DNA of 42,350 bases. It comes from DASPJL01 sp035628645 (GTDB taxonomy: Bacteria > Bacteroidota > Bacteroidia > Cytophagales > Cyclobacteriaceae). Below are positions 31,891 through 39,813 of this stretch, piece by piece (position 1 is the stretch's first letter; the number at the start of each line of letters is the position of its first letter). The notes below the pieces were generated by a model. It saw only the letters and a list, made by a program, of their open reading frames with translations, had not been told where the DNA came from and did not search any database. The stretch covers positions 1-42,350 of the forward strand of contig DASPJL010000015.1 of NCBI GenBank assembly GCA_035628645.1, written 5' to 3'. The position numbers and the translations under genes are program-made.

Positions 31891-32030
31891 CCTCGCAACA
31901 GTCTCCTTTAATCTTCCTGAATTCGTTTTACAGTCATGGGAAAAATATAAATTAAGGAATACCAGCCAACTAAATTAGGCCGCAGAATCCCTCGCCGTAT
32001 CTTGTAGGAGACTCTGCTACAACAAAAGAA

Positions 32031-33032
32031 CTAGGACATAAAATTATCTTCCAGAGTAATTACAACATTTCCTGTTTTTTCTCCTTTTTCAACATACCTG
32101 TACGCTTCTGCAATTTCCTCAAGAGGATATTTTCGATCTATAACCGCTTTAAATTTTCCATCTTCGATAAGCTTTTTGATTAAAAGCACACTCCTTCTAC
32201 AATCCGAAGGAATAGGAAAAATCACTTTTTTACCCTTAAGCCGCGAACCGGGAATTTTTGCAATCAAGGGCGTAACCATTGCCAGGAGAGGATTTTGGAT
32301 CATTGGGCCTAATTCCGATGATATATAGATTCCTCCGGGAACTAACAAAGATTTACACTTCCAAAATGTGCTTTTACCGACAGCGTCAAAGACGTAATGA
32401 TATTTTTCGGAGGTTTTGGTAAAATCCTCTTTTGTATAATCAACTACTTTGTTGGCTCCTATGGATTTTACCAATTGCAAATTCTTCGTACTACACACGG
32501 CAGTCACATGGAGGCCAAAATATTTCAAAAGTTGGACGGCAGCAGAACCAATAGCGCCTGTGGCACCATTAACAAGCACCTTTTCGCCGCTTTTAAGCTC
32601 CACTTTATTAATAAAGTTATAGGCATAATGTACGCCTTCAAGACTTGCAGCGGCCTCCTCATAAGATAGGCCCTCCGGAATTACAGCTATTGCTCTGTTC
32701 TCCCCTAGCGTCATATAATAGGCTTGGGTACCTAAACCAATGTCTTCAAACCCAAAAACCCTGTCCCCGACTTTTAAGGATGCAACATCCTTACCTACAG
32801 CCTCTATTCTACCTGCAAAATCGGTTCCGGGTACAGGATTACTGGGTTTGAGCAAACCTGTAAAGAACCGCATAATAAATGGTTTTGCCCTAAGCCTTGC
32901 GCAGTCCGTTCGATTAACAGTGGTTGCATATACCCTTATCATGACCTCATTATTTTTAGGCACAGGTTTTTCTACCTTTTTGATCTTAAGGACACTTGGA
33001 GAACCATATTTTTCATAAATGGCTGCCTTCAT
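32031..33032 (-). CDS. Zinc-free MDR alcohol dehydrogenase/quinone reductase family protein
   Basis: 333 residues of the medium-chain dehydrogenase/reductase family. The GroES-like half includes MKAAIYEKYGSPSVLKIKKV, the substrate-side GTDFAGRIEAVGKDV and VGDRVFGF. The Rossmann half has VLVNGATGAIGSAAVQLLKY (a GATGAIG dinucleotide-binding turn preferring NADPH) and VDYTKEDF. The structural and catalytic zinc cysteines of classical ADHs are absent, so it is a quinone-reductase or enal-reductase-like NAD(P)H enzyme. The substrate is undetermined. It is monocistronic or first in its own unit. Confidence 0.9.
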   Translation of the reverse strand: MKAAIYEKYGSPSVLKIKKVEKPVPKNNEVMIRVYATTVNRTDCARLRAKPFIMRFFTGLLKPSNPVPGTDFAGRIEAVGKDVASLKVGDRVFGFEDIGLGTQAYYMTLGENRAIAVIPEGLSYEEAAASLEGVHYAYNFINKVELKSGEKVLVNGATGAIGSAAVQLLKYFGLHVTAVCSTKNLQLVKSIGANKVVDYTKEDFTKTSEKYHYVFDAVGKSTFWKCKSLLVPGGIYISSELGPMIQNPLLAMVTPLIAKIPGSRLKGKKVIFPIPSDCRRSVLLIKKLIEDGKFKAVIDRKYPLEEIAEAYRYVEKGEKTGNVVITLEDNFMS

Positions 33033-33095
33033 TTTTTATAATTAACGGTCATTTGCGGAGTTTAGAAAATTTTGGTGACAGCCATAATACCGATC

Positions 33096-33569
33096 TCAAT
33101 GAAGACTGATAACTTTAGAGATCTTCCACTCACCATTATCATTCAACCACATAATTATAAATTTGCTCGGGATAGAAGGGGCATCCGGTTCCTGATTGTT
33201 GTAAAATTTATGAAACCCAATTTCAACAGCTCCATAGTCTTTTATAGGGTATACTTCCAGGCTTCCTTTTACTAGTTCCCTGGTAACTTTGCCGCAAATA
33301 TTCTTTCGGGTGGCATCAATAATACCCTGTTTTGAAGTCATTAGACCACCTTTATCGTGATAAAATTCTATATCGTCAACATATATTGATGCCTGCCTTT
33401 CCAAATCACATTGGTTATATGCATTAAAAAACACACTATCCATCGCACCAATAGCCTTGTATAGCTCTTTATCGGCTGGAATGTACTCTCGTATTATTTT
33501 CTTAGAACTACACGATAACAGTGTAATTGAAATTAGTAAAAAGGTAAAAAAGTTTTTTGTGTTCTTCAT
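33096..33569 (-). CDS. NTF2/SnoaL-like lipoprotein
   Basis: 157 residues. The lipoprotein leader is MKNTKNFFTFLLISITLLSC (Cys20, followed by SSKK). The mature protein has the NTF2-like/DUF4440 cone fold pattern: AMDSVFFNAYNQCDLERQAS, DIEFYHDKGGLMTSKQGIID, and a last strand IMWLNDNGEWKISKVISLH. Such domains bind small molecules or act as accessory modules. Only 14 nt separate it from the end of the Panacea antitoxin gene, so it may be a third gene of that operon. Confidence 0.78.
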   Translation of the reverse strand: MKNTKNFFTFLLISITLLSCSSKKIIREYIPADKELYKAIGAMDSVFFNAYNQCDLERQASIYVDDIEFYHDKGGLMTSKQGIIDATRKNICGKVTRELVKGSLEVYPIKDYGAVEIGFHKFYNNQEPDAPSIPSKFIIMWLNDNGEWKISKVISLH

Positions 33570-33583
33570 TTTATTTACACTAC

Positions 33584-34588
33584 TTAAATCTGATTTAATT
33601 CAAAGGCATATTCATAACTGATAACGCTTTTATCTTTTTCATTTTTCTTCCAAGCTTCTTCCAAATGACTCAACTCAATAATATTATTGGTGCTTGTCGC
33701 CTTAAATACCGTCGCGACTTTATCCAATACCGCTAATTCGTTTGCGGTAAATAGTTCGGGATTAAATGGCCTGTCTTTTCTAGCCCTAAATTGCTCGCCT
33801 GTATATCCTTGAGGAAATTCTGTTGTATAAATATCTATTTCGCCTTTGTTCGCCAAATATTCAAATATGCTTTGGAAATTATGGGGGACAGGCCCCATCT
33901 CTATTGCTTTGTACCTAATACCACTTATTGAAAAACAGCTTTGCTTGAACATTAAAAAATCGGCATAGAACAACAACTTGTTTATTTTGGTTTTAAATGG
34001 AGCAATTTTTTCTGAAAAATAAACTACCATTTCGGTAAACTTTTCAAAGTTTGGATTTCTGTATCCTGAATAAATATCTGCCAAATGGTTGCCCAATAAA
34101 TATTCCTTGAAGTTCAAATTGAAAATATTCCGCTTTTTTTCTTCTGCCAATAGTTGTGCTTTTTGAATATACTTAGATTTTAGTTTTTCATCCAATGTGC
34201 CGCATAATTCCACCATGTCTATAAATTTCTTAGGGTCATTAACCATTTGAATTAATTTAGCATTGGCTGTGCTTGGCATTTCGCCTGCTTCATATTGCCT
34301 GTAACTATTCACTCCAAACCCTAAAATTTCAGACATCTTAGCTGCTGACAATCCATACTTCTCACGAATTTTGATAATTTCATCCGGAAACGGAATATTG
34401 AATTTGTCTCGGTATTGATTATATACCTGATTCATATTCACTTCATCTAATGCTGTGGTGGTAAATTGTTCTTCACTATCCTCGCATTTGTAATAATGAA
34501 AAACAATTTCAAATGTTTCCTTTCTGAAATCCATCAACCGTCTCTCTGTGATCAATTTCATTTCTTTACCTGTAATTGGACTTTTCAT
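33584..34588 (-). CDS. Antitoxin with helix-turn-helix and Panacea (DUF4065/SocA-like) domain
   Basis: 334 residues. Residues 1-45 resemble the MqsA/YgiT N-terminal zinc ribbon, but the cysteines are gone (MKSPITGKEM where MKCPxCG is usual; only Cys35 remains). Residues 65-115 are an XRE-type HTH: EIIKIREKYGLSAAKMSEIL, GFGVNSYRQYEAGEMPS. Residues ~160-315 form the Panacea domain, with KINKLLFYADFLMFKQ and KAIEMGPVPHNFQSIFEYL as hallmark. Panacea antitoxins neutralise a wide variety of toxins, and the HTH should bind the operon's own operator. It follows the toxin gene by 6 nt, in the toxin-first order of mqsRA. Confidence 0.9.
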   Translation of the reverse strand: MKSPITGKEMKLITERRLMDFRKETFEIVFHYYKCEDSEEQFTTTALDEVNMNQVYNQYRDKFNIPFPDEIIKIREKYGLSAAKMSEILGFGVNSYRQYEAGEMPSTANAKLIQMVNDPKKFIDMVELCGTLDEKLKSKYIQKAQLLAEEKKRNIFNLNFKEYLLGNHLADIYSGYRNPNFEKFTEMVVYFSEKIAPFKTKINKLLFYADFLMFKQSCFSISGIRYKAIEMGPVPHNFQSIFEYLANKGEIDIYTTEFPQGYTGEQFRARKDRPFNPELFTANELAVLDKVATVFKATSTNNIIELSHLEEAWKKNEKDKSVISYEYAFELNQI

Positions 34589-34594
34589 ATTGTT

Positions 34595-34942
34595 CTATTT
34601 TAAAGGATAGTTCATTTTATGTTGCGACAAATGAAAGGAAATACAGATAACGCTACTTCCCATTGCACCCATTGTAATTTTGATGTACACTTCTTTTTTC
34701 TTAATGGCTTTGCCAAATACCCACATGTCAGCACCACCATATAGTTTTTCTGCAAGTGGACCTTCACTGTAATCTTTGGTTTCAAGCGCTTCCAGTATAG
34801 CTTTTCGTTCAATTGGGCGAAGTTCCAAATCTACCATGGTCTGTGCATTTTTGCCTCTGTCGTCACGAAAGAGTACATCCCAATACTTCAATTTCTCCTT
34901 GAAGTCTTTTAAAAAAGATGCTACTTCTGCTTCTGTACTCAT
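34595..34942 (-). CDS. MqsR-like toxin
   Basis: 115 residues. The C-terminal half resembles MqsR/RelE-type mRNA interferases: LEALETKDYSEGPLAEKLYG, GADMWVFGKAIKKKEVYIKI (compare MqsR's IWQDVYRP...GQVYLKITV) and VICISFHLSQHKMNYPLK. The N-terminus (KEKLKYWDVLFRDDRGKNAQ) is the form seen in Bacteroidota homologues. MqsR cleaves mRNA. It is the first gene of the pair, with the antitoxin starting 6 nt downstream, and a strong promoter/operator lies upstream. Family similarity is moderate, context is strong. Confidence 0.82.
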   Translation of the reverse strand: MSTEAEVASFLKDFKEKLKYWDVLFRDDRGKNAQTMVDLELRPIERKAILEALETKDYSEGPLAEKLYGGADMWVFGKAIKKKEVYIKITMGAMGSSVICISFHLSQHKMNYPLK

Positions 34943-34960
34943 TAAACTGGTTTGGCTCAG

Positions 34961-35003
34961 TAAAGGTACATCTGTTTTTTACAGACTACAACTATAAAGT
35001 TGT
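34961..35003 (-). promoter_or_regulatory. Promoter and operator of the Panacea toxin-antitoxin pair
   Basis: On the minus strand: TTG, 20 nt, then TACCTTTA (34961-34968), close to the Bacteroidota consensus TTG-N19-TAnnTTTG. The TTG lies inside a perfect palindrome (ACAACT/AGTTGT, 34988-35003). A second symmetric site (CTGTAAAAAACAG) fills the spacer. The -7 box is about 19 nt before the toxin ATG. A repressor on the palindrome would cover the -33 box, which fits autoregulation by the antitoxin's HTH. Confidence 0.6.
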
Positions 35004-35157
35004 TAAATGTTTCGTACTTAGTTCAAATATCAATTATAAAGTAATAGTTTACTTGTTGTCCTTTTTATATCGTTTCTATATCTAAGAAGGGTAGTCGTTT
35101 GGGAGGTAAACAAGTAGACCATAGAAATTATTACCAATCAAATATCATGGACAGCCA

Positions 35158-35280
35158 ACACTTTTTAGCGAACTTTACAAAAGTCGTTGGCAAATCGAAA
35201 TCTTCTTTAGAGAGATTAAGCAATGCTACACATTAAAACATTTTCTATCAGACTGCGGGCTGTATTTGGAAATTAATTAA
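35158..35280 (+). pseudogene. IS4-type transposase remnant
   Basis: In the plus-strand frame from 35170 the translation is ELYKSRWQIEIFFREIKQ, then CYTLKHFLS, before diverging and ending at TAA 35278-35280. The YKxRWQIE(I/L)FF(K/R).IKQ pattern with L.IK.FL is the highly conserved C-terminal catalytic segment (final Glu of the DDE triad) of IS4-family transposases. Nothing upstream supplies the other catalytic residues. It is a short leftover between the toxin-antitoxin pair and the arr gene, its end overlapping the last codons of the latter. Confidence 0.75.
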
Positions 35281-36016
35281 TAATCTCTCCTTGGTTATTG
35301 GCTAACTTTTCACGCCATTTTTGGACATCTTCAGGTGTTTGTCTCACCCAATCTGTTACTTCGCCAACAATTTTTAGTGGTGCCTGGGAGCGATATGAGC
35401 GTGTCGGATTACCTGGAAATTTTTTATCTGTAACATTAGGGTCGTTTTCAAAACTCCCTGTCGGTTCAACGATATAAACGCGTTCATGTCCAGCGCCTTT
35501 AGCTAAGGCAGCAGCAAGTCCCGCCCCATTAACCAGCGCGGTGAAATAAATGTGATTCATTTTGAGATCAGCTTGGTAATTAGAACTCCCCCCTGCTGTC
35601 AAAAAATCGCCGACCTGCAAATCTGCTCTAGTGCCATGATAAAAGGGACCTTTGTCAGAGGGTTTATCCTTAAAAGAAGTCGCTAAATCATAATTCTTTT
35701 TTGCCTTGTCAGGTTCGCTTAAGTCCTCATAGCATTTGGCAATGTTTAGATAAAGAAAAGGGAGAGCGCTCTTAACAGTGTCGTTATTTATTTTTAATGC
35801 AAATTGCAAAGACGTTTCGAGCCATTTTAATTTGTCGGAAACATTTTTTTGATGTCGGGCTACATAATGAGTGGTAAGAAATTTTTCAAAGTCGTTTGTC
35901 GCTTCGTCCCAGGCTTGATGAAACAGCTTGCTTGCCTCTTCAGGTTTGCCTTTTTCTTCCATACCCATACCTTGAAGACAGAGTTTAACAACATTGTTGT
36001 TTGGGTTGAATTCCAT
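35273..36016 (-). CDS. arr: Rifampin ADP-ribosyltransferase (Arr) with N-terminal helical extension
   Basis: 247 residues. The C-terminal half (about 123-247) is an Arr enzyme: GPFYHGTRADLQVGDFL, NHIYFTALVNGAGLAAALA, RVYIVEPTGSFENDPNVTDK, KFPGNPTRSYRS, LKIVGEVTDWVR. Arr transfers ADP-ribose from NAD+ to rifamycins, inactivating them. Mobile Arr proteins consist of this ~140-residue domain alone; here ~120 residues of TPR-like helices precede it (MGMEEKGKPEEASKLFHQAW, FLYLNIAKCYEDLSEPDKAK). The fusion is in one frame with no sign of a break. An IS4-type transposase scrap abuts its 3' end, and a metallo-beta-lactamase gene is next upstream. Confidence 0.9.
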   Translation of the reverse strand: MEFNPNNNVVKLCLQGMGMEEKGKPEEASKLFHQAWDEATNDFEKFLTTHYVARHQKNVSDKLKWLETSLQFALKINNDTVKSALPFLYLNIAKCYEDLSEPDKAKKNYDLATSFKDKPSDKGPFYHGTRADLQVGDFLTAGGSSNYQADLKMNHIYFTALVNGAGLAAALAKGAGHERVYIVEPTGSFENDPNVTDKKFPGNPTRSYRSQAPLKIVGEVTDWVRQTPEDVQKWREKLANNQGEIIN

Positions 36017-36154
36017 TTTCTAATTATTATGCCTGTTAACTATTAAAGTATAAAATTTAGTTGCTTGTCCTTAGACCGTTGAAGTATCTGGCAATTACCG
36101 CTATTGAATAACGACCTCAGTAGGAAGCTTGTGCTAAAGTAGCAGGTTTTTCTA

Positions 36155-36892
36155 TTAGCGGTAGTTTTTCTTTTTAAGTTCTTTTGCCATTCCTAAAGAA
36201 TTCTTCAATGAATTTATGTTTTTCCAATCGCTATGTGCTGTGATAATAAACTTTGGTTTTCGGCATTTTTTCTGGACTTTTTTTAGAGTAGATGCATATT
36301 CTGTTACATTTCCATCACCTAAATAACCCAAATTTTCATCATCAGCACCTTTGATTAAGCAACCACCGTAGAGTATTTTTTCTTTTCCAAACCAGATTAC
36401 AATATTGTCCTCAGTATGTCCTGGTCCGGGGTAATAAGTTTCAAAAGAATATTGCCCTACATTGAAGACTGTATCATTTGCCATTAAAAATTCAGCCCTT
36501 TTTTTATTATTCTTTTTACTTAATTCATCGGTAAGTACCGTAGTATAGGTTTTAACTCCCTGTTGCCTGTAATATTCAAGTCCAGCAGTTTTGTCGCTAT
36601 GCCAATGCGTTGCAAAACACATTACCACACTTTTGTTGTGCTTTAATTTTATGCTGTCAAGCAATGGTTGAAATTGTGTTGTGTCCCAAGGTGTGTCAAA
36701 CATAACAACACCATTGTTAGTAATAAGATACATCCCATTTGCTGGCACTTGACTTTCTTGGTATGTATTGTAAGTTGTATAAATATAAAAATCTCCTGTT
36801 AAATGTGAGATTTTAAGTTTCGCATTTTCTGTTTGTCCGAAAATATTTGTCAGAGAAAAAATAAATGCAACTGTCAATAAAATTGTCCGCAT
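36155..36892 (-). CDS. Subclass B1 metallo-beta-lactamase
   Basis: 245 residues with a signal peptide (MRTILLTVAFIFSLTNIFGQ, cleavage at about 19-20). All zinc ligands of subclass B1 are present: His96, His98 and Asp100 in ATHWHSDKTAG, His159 in PGPGHTEDNIVIW, Cys178 in YGGCLIKGADDENLGYLGD, and His220 in IITAHSDW. Lys181, three residues after the Cys, is the substrate-binding lysine of the class. It should hydrolyse penicillins and carbapenems in the periplasm. The closest known types by motif are the chromosomal enzymes of Flavobacteriia (BlaB/IND style). A perfect 11-bp direct repeat flanks the gene (see findings). Confidence 0.92.
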   Translation of the reverse strand: MRTILLTVAFIFSLTNIFGQTENAKLKISHLTGDFYIYTTYNTYQESQVPANGMYLITNNGVVMFDTPWDTTQFQPLLDSIKLKHNKSVVMCFATHWHSDKTAGLEYYRQQGVKTYTTVLTDELSKKNNKKRAEFLMANDTVFNVGQYSFETYYPGPGHTEDNIVIWFGKEKILYGGCLIKGADDENLGYLGDGNVTEYASTLKKVQKKCRKPKFIITAHSDWKNINSLKNSLGMAKELKKKNYR

Positions 36893-37306
36893 AATGTTTC
36901 TGTATATTATTGATGATGGTCTGTAAAATTACCGCTACCGTTTAGATCTATACTGTTTCGGTTTAAATCGCAGTTTCTTATCCTTTTGAGCTAAAGTAAT
37001 AGATTGAAGTGAATTTCCAAATTGAGAGGGAACGGAGATTGAAACGTGGTGCATTTTGTCCCATATTCCTCATCTATTTTTGCAGTGGCTTTTTTGCATG
37101 AAGCCTAACTTGTTTATATTTCTTTCAACCCATAGGGATGAAAAAGGAATTCTCTTCTTTTTTAAAAGTTATTCATAGATAGACATATAACCAGACTGCA
37201 CACCAATAGAAAAGCAATAGTCCTTTAATCCCGACTATTGCTCTTTATTCAATTCAAAATTTAACATTCTAAATTCAACACCTCCTCATTAGCACTTCAA
37301 CATTAA
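36893..37306. other. Intergenic region between MBL and glnS
   Basis: 414 nt. It holds the MBL promoter region at the left and a glnS terminator at 37213-37242. I found no further gene in it. Confidence 0.5.
37213..37242 (-). terminator. Terminator of glnS
   Basis: AGCAATAGTC (37213-37222) and GACTATTGCT (37233-37242) are exact 10-bp inverted arms around a 10-nt loop. On the minus strand a TTTCTATT tract follows, 65 nt after the glnS stop. Confidence 0.7.
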
Positions 37307-38980
37307 CTACTTTCCTTTATTTATTTCTTTCGCCCATGCATCTTTTAAACCCACTGTCTGGTTAAAGATCAACTTCTCCGACGTAGAATCTGCGTCCAGG
37401 CAGAAGTAGCCTTTCCTAAGAAATTGATACCTTTCTTCGGGCCTGGTATTCTTTAATTCCGGTTCGGCATATACTGTTGGCATTACCTTTAATGAATCAG
37501 GATTGATGTAGTCTTTAAAATCTCCTTCAGCATCGCCAAGGTCTTCTACTTTGAAAAGCCTGTCGTAAATCCTTAATTCTACCGGCAATGCGTGTGGGAT
37601 GCTAACCCAATGAAGGGTACCTTTCACCTTAATTTCGGAAGTGTCTGAACCGCTTTTGCTTTCAGGGATATAGGTGCAACGTACTTCCTTGATTTTGCCT
37701 GACTCATCTTTCACCACCTCCTCACATTTAATTATGTAGGCGTGTTTCAGTCTGACCATTTGTCCGGGAGCCAAACGAAAATATTTCTTTGGAGGCTCCT
37801 CCATGAAATCGTCTTGCTCTATATATATTTCCCGGCTGAAAGGAATGGCTCTGTCTCCGGTATTTTCCATTTCCGGATTGTTCTCCCCTTGAAGCATTTC
37901 TTCTTTGCCTTCCGGATAATTGGTGATGACAATCTTTAAAGGATCAAATACTACCATTCGTCGGGAGGCAATCTTATTTAAATGTTCTCTTACACAGAAT
38001 TCAAGCAACCCAATATCAATCAGGTTTTCCCTTTTTGCCACGCCTATTTTATCACAAAAATCCCTGATGCTTTCGGGCGTATATCCCCTTCTTCTTGCAG
38101 CGCTAAGTGTAGGCATTCTCGGATCGTCCCATCCGCTTACATATTTTTCATTCACCAGTTGCAATAGTTTCCTTTTGCTCATGACGGTATAGGTAATGTT
38201 CAACCGGGCAAACTCATATTGTTTGGAAGGGAAGATCTCCAGATTACTAATAAACCAATCGTATAATTCTCTGTGCGGAATAAACTCCAGTGTACAAATG
38301 CTGTGCGTGATATTTTCGATGGCATCGCTTTGTCCATGGGCAAAGTCATACATCGGATAGATGCACCATTTGTCACCAGTTCTGTGGTGATGGGCATGTT
38401 TGATACGATACATCAGCGGGTCCCTCATGTGCATGTTGATGTGCTTCATGTCAATCTTGGCCCTTAATACCTTTTCGCCGTCTTTGTATTTACCTTCTTT
38501 CATTTCATTGAACAGCCGAAGGTTTTCCTCTATGCTCCGGCTTCTGAACGGACTATCAGTGCCGGGAGTAGTCGGCGTGCCTTTTTGTTTGGCAATTTCT
38601 TCACTGGTACTGTCGTCTACATAGGCCAGGTCTTTTTTGATCAGTTTAACCGCAAATTCATATAAGGTGTCAAAATAATCGGAAGAATATAATTCCTGGG
38701 ACCAGTTAAATCCCAACCATTTCACATCCTCTTTTATACTTTCCACATATTCGGTTTCTTCGGTCGAAGGATTGGTATCGTCAAACCGTAGATTGGTTTT
38801 CCCGCCGTATTTATTGGCAAGTCCAAAATTCAGGCAAATGCTTTTTGCATGACCGAGGTGGAGATATCCATTAGGTTCGGGTGGAAATCTTGTAAGTATG
38901 GTTTTATATTTTCCTGATTTAAGGTCTGATTCTACAATTTCTTCAAGAAAGTTCAGGCTTTTTTCTTCTCCCATGTTCAT
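37307..38980 (-). CDS. glnS: Glutamine--tRNA ligase
   Basis: 557 residues, the normal size for GlnRS. The HIGH-type motif is TRFPPEPNGYLHLGHAKSIC (about 34-53), followed by RFDDTNPSTEETEYVESIKE. KMSKS appears as VMSKRKL (about 270). The specificity stretch is RMPTLSAARRRGYTPESIRD. The two C-terminal anticodon-binding beta-barrels extend from about 340 (IVITNYPEGK, KYFRLAPGQMVRLKHAYIIK, FLRKGYFCLDAD). It charges tRNA-Gln directly. The presence of this enzyme, of eukaryotic descent, is normal in Bacteroidota. ATG at 38978-38980; another in-frame ATG lies two codons later and is equally possible. Confidence 0.97.
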   Translation of the reverse strand: MNMGEEKSLNFLEEIVESDLKSGKYKTILTRFPPEPNGYLHLGHAKSICLNFGLANKYGGKTNLRFDDTNPSTEETEYVESIKEDVKWLGFNWSQELYSSDYFDTLYEFAVKLIKKDLAYVDDSTSEEIAKQKGTPTTPGTDSPFRSRSIEENLRLFNEMKEGKYKDGEKVLRAKIDMKHINMHMRDPLMYRIKHAHHHRTGDKWCIYPMYDFAHGQSDAIENITHSICTLEFIPHRELYDWFISNLEIFPSKQYEFARLNITYTVMSKRKLLQLVNEKYVSGWDDPRMPTLSAARRRGYTPESIRDFCDKIGVAKRENLIDIGLLEFCVREHLNKIASRRMVVFDPLKIVITNYPEGKEEMLQGENNPEMENTGDRAIPFSREIYIEQDDFMEEPPKKYFRLAPGQMVRLKHAYIIKCEEVVKDESGKIKEVRCTYIPESKSGSDTSEIKVKGTLHWVSIPHALPVELRIYDRLFKVEDLGDAEGDFKDYINPDSLKVMPTVYAEPELKNTRPEERYQFLRKGYFCLDADSTSEKLIFNQTVGLKDAWAKEINKGK

Positions 38981-38996
38981 TTATATAGCGATTTTG

Positions 38997-39004
38997 CAAA
39001 AATA
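38997..39004 (-). promoter_or_regulatory. Candidate -7 box of glnS
   Basis: On the minus strand TATTTTTG matches TAnnTTTG exactly, 16 nt before the glnS ATG. A TTG lies 16 nt further upstream, slightly closer than the usual 17-23 nt. Confidence 0.5.
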
Positions 39005-39309
39005 TCATTTTAATGAGGAACAAAGATTCATTAATAATAATTATTTGGGAAATTAAATTTAGTGGGAAGTGGGAAGCGGGAGGTAGGAAGATGTTAAACT
39101 GTGTTCCTTGTGATTCAGGTGAAGAACTGTGAAGTATTCCGTAGACTAAAAAGAGTAACGACCAAGAGTTTATTACTTTGACATTATTTTAAATATGAGA
39201 GTTTTTGGTTTTGCGGATAATAAAATTTATCTAATTTTTTATCTCAGTAAAATTTAGGTCGTTAAAATCTTTTAAATTGATCTTTTAAACCTTCCTAAAA
39301 CTTTAGCCA
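39005..39309. other. Divergent intergenic region with repeat fragments
   Basis: Holds the divergent promoters of glnS and the molybdenum hydroxylase operon. 39062-39090 is a run of gtgggaag-type units as after the efflux operon (16496 onward). 39098-39140 resembles the 'cacagag' family (ctgtgttccttgtgattc). No gene is visible. Confidence 0.5.
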
Positions 39310-39759
39310 ATGGAACTTACCGTCAATGGAATAAAGCATCAAATAAAATCAGACTCCAAAACGAGCCTCCTGAATGTAATCCGTGAAGAATTAAATATGA
39401 CGGGTAGCAAATATGGCTGCGGAGAAGGTGTCTGTGGTTCGTGCACTGTACTTTTGGATGGAAATGCTGTAAGGTCTTGTATAGTAGAAGCTGGAGAGGC
39501 TTCCGGAAAACAGATTACAACGATTGAAGGTGTTTCGGAAAGTGAAAAGCTGCATCCGGTACAACAATCCTTTCTGAAGGAAGATGTATTTCAATGCGGT
39601 TACTGCGCCCCGGGAATGGTGATGTCGGCAGTAGGGCTTTTAAAAAAGAACGCCTCTCCTTCAGAAGAGGAAATCATTGAAGCCATGAACGGAAATATTT
39701 GTCGTTGTGGAGAGTATCCTAAGATAGTTAAAGCAATACAGCAAGTTTCACAAGGTTAA
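39310..39759 (+). CDS. (2Fe-2S) subunit of xanthine dehydrogenase-family hydroxylase (IorA-like)
   Basis: 149 residues, two [2Fe-2S] domains. The plant-ferredoxin-like N-terminal cluster uses Cys37, Cys42, Cys45 (CGEGVCGSCTVLLDG) and Cys57. The helical second cluster uses FQCGYCAPGMVM and NGNICRCGEYPKI. The length is that of isoquinoline 1-oxidoreductase alpha (IorA) and related small subunits. It passes electrons from the molybdenum centre. There is no own signal peptide; it probably rides with the Tat-exported large subunit. The gene for the latter starts 54 nt downstream. Confidence 0.93.
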   Translation: MELTVNGIKHQIKSDSKTSLLNVIREELNMTGSKYGCGEGVCGSCTVLLDGNAVRSCIVEAGEASGKQITTIEGVSESEKLHPVQQSFLKEDVFQCGYCAPGMVMSAVGLLKKNASPSEEEIIEAMNGNICRCGEYPKIVKAIQQVSQG

Positions 39760-39813
39760 TCTATGATGTGCTAATTTGTTTATGTGAAAATGCGATAATA
39801 AAAAGCAACACAA

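Noticed and set aside
32397..33018. Several plus-strand ORFs opposite the alcohol dehydrogenase gene
   Set aside because: Antisense shadows with no independent support; the minus-strand enzyme is complete.
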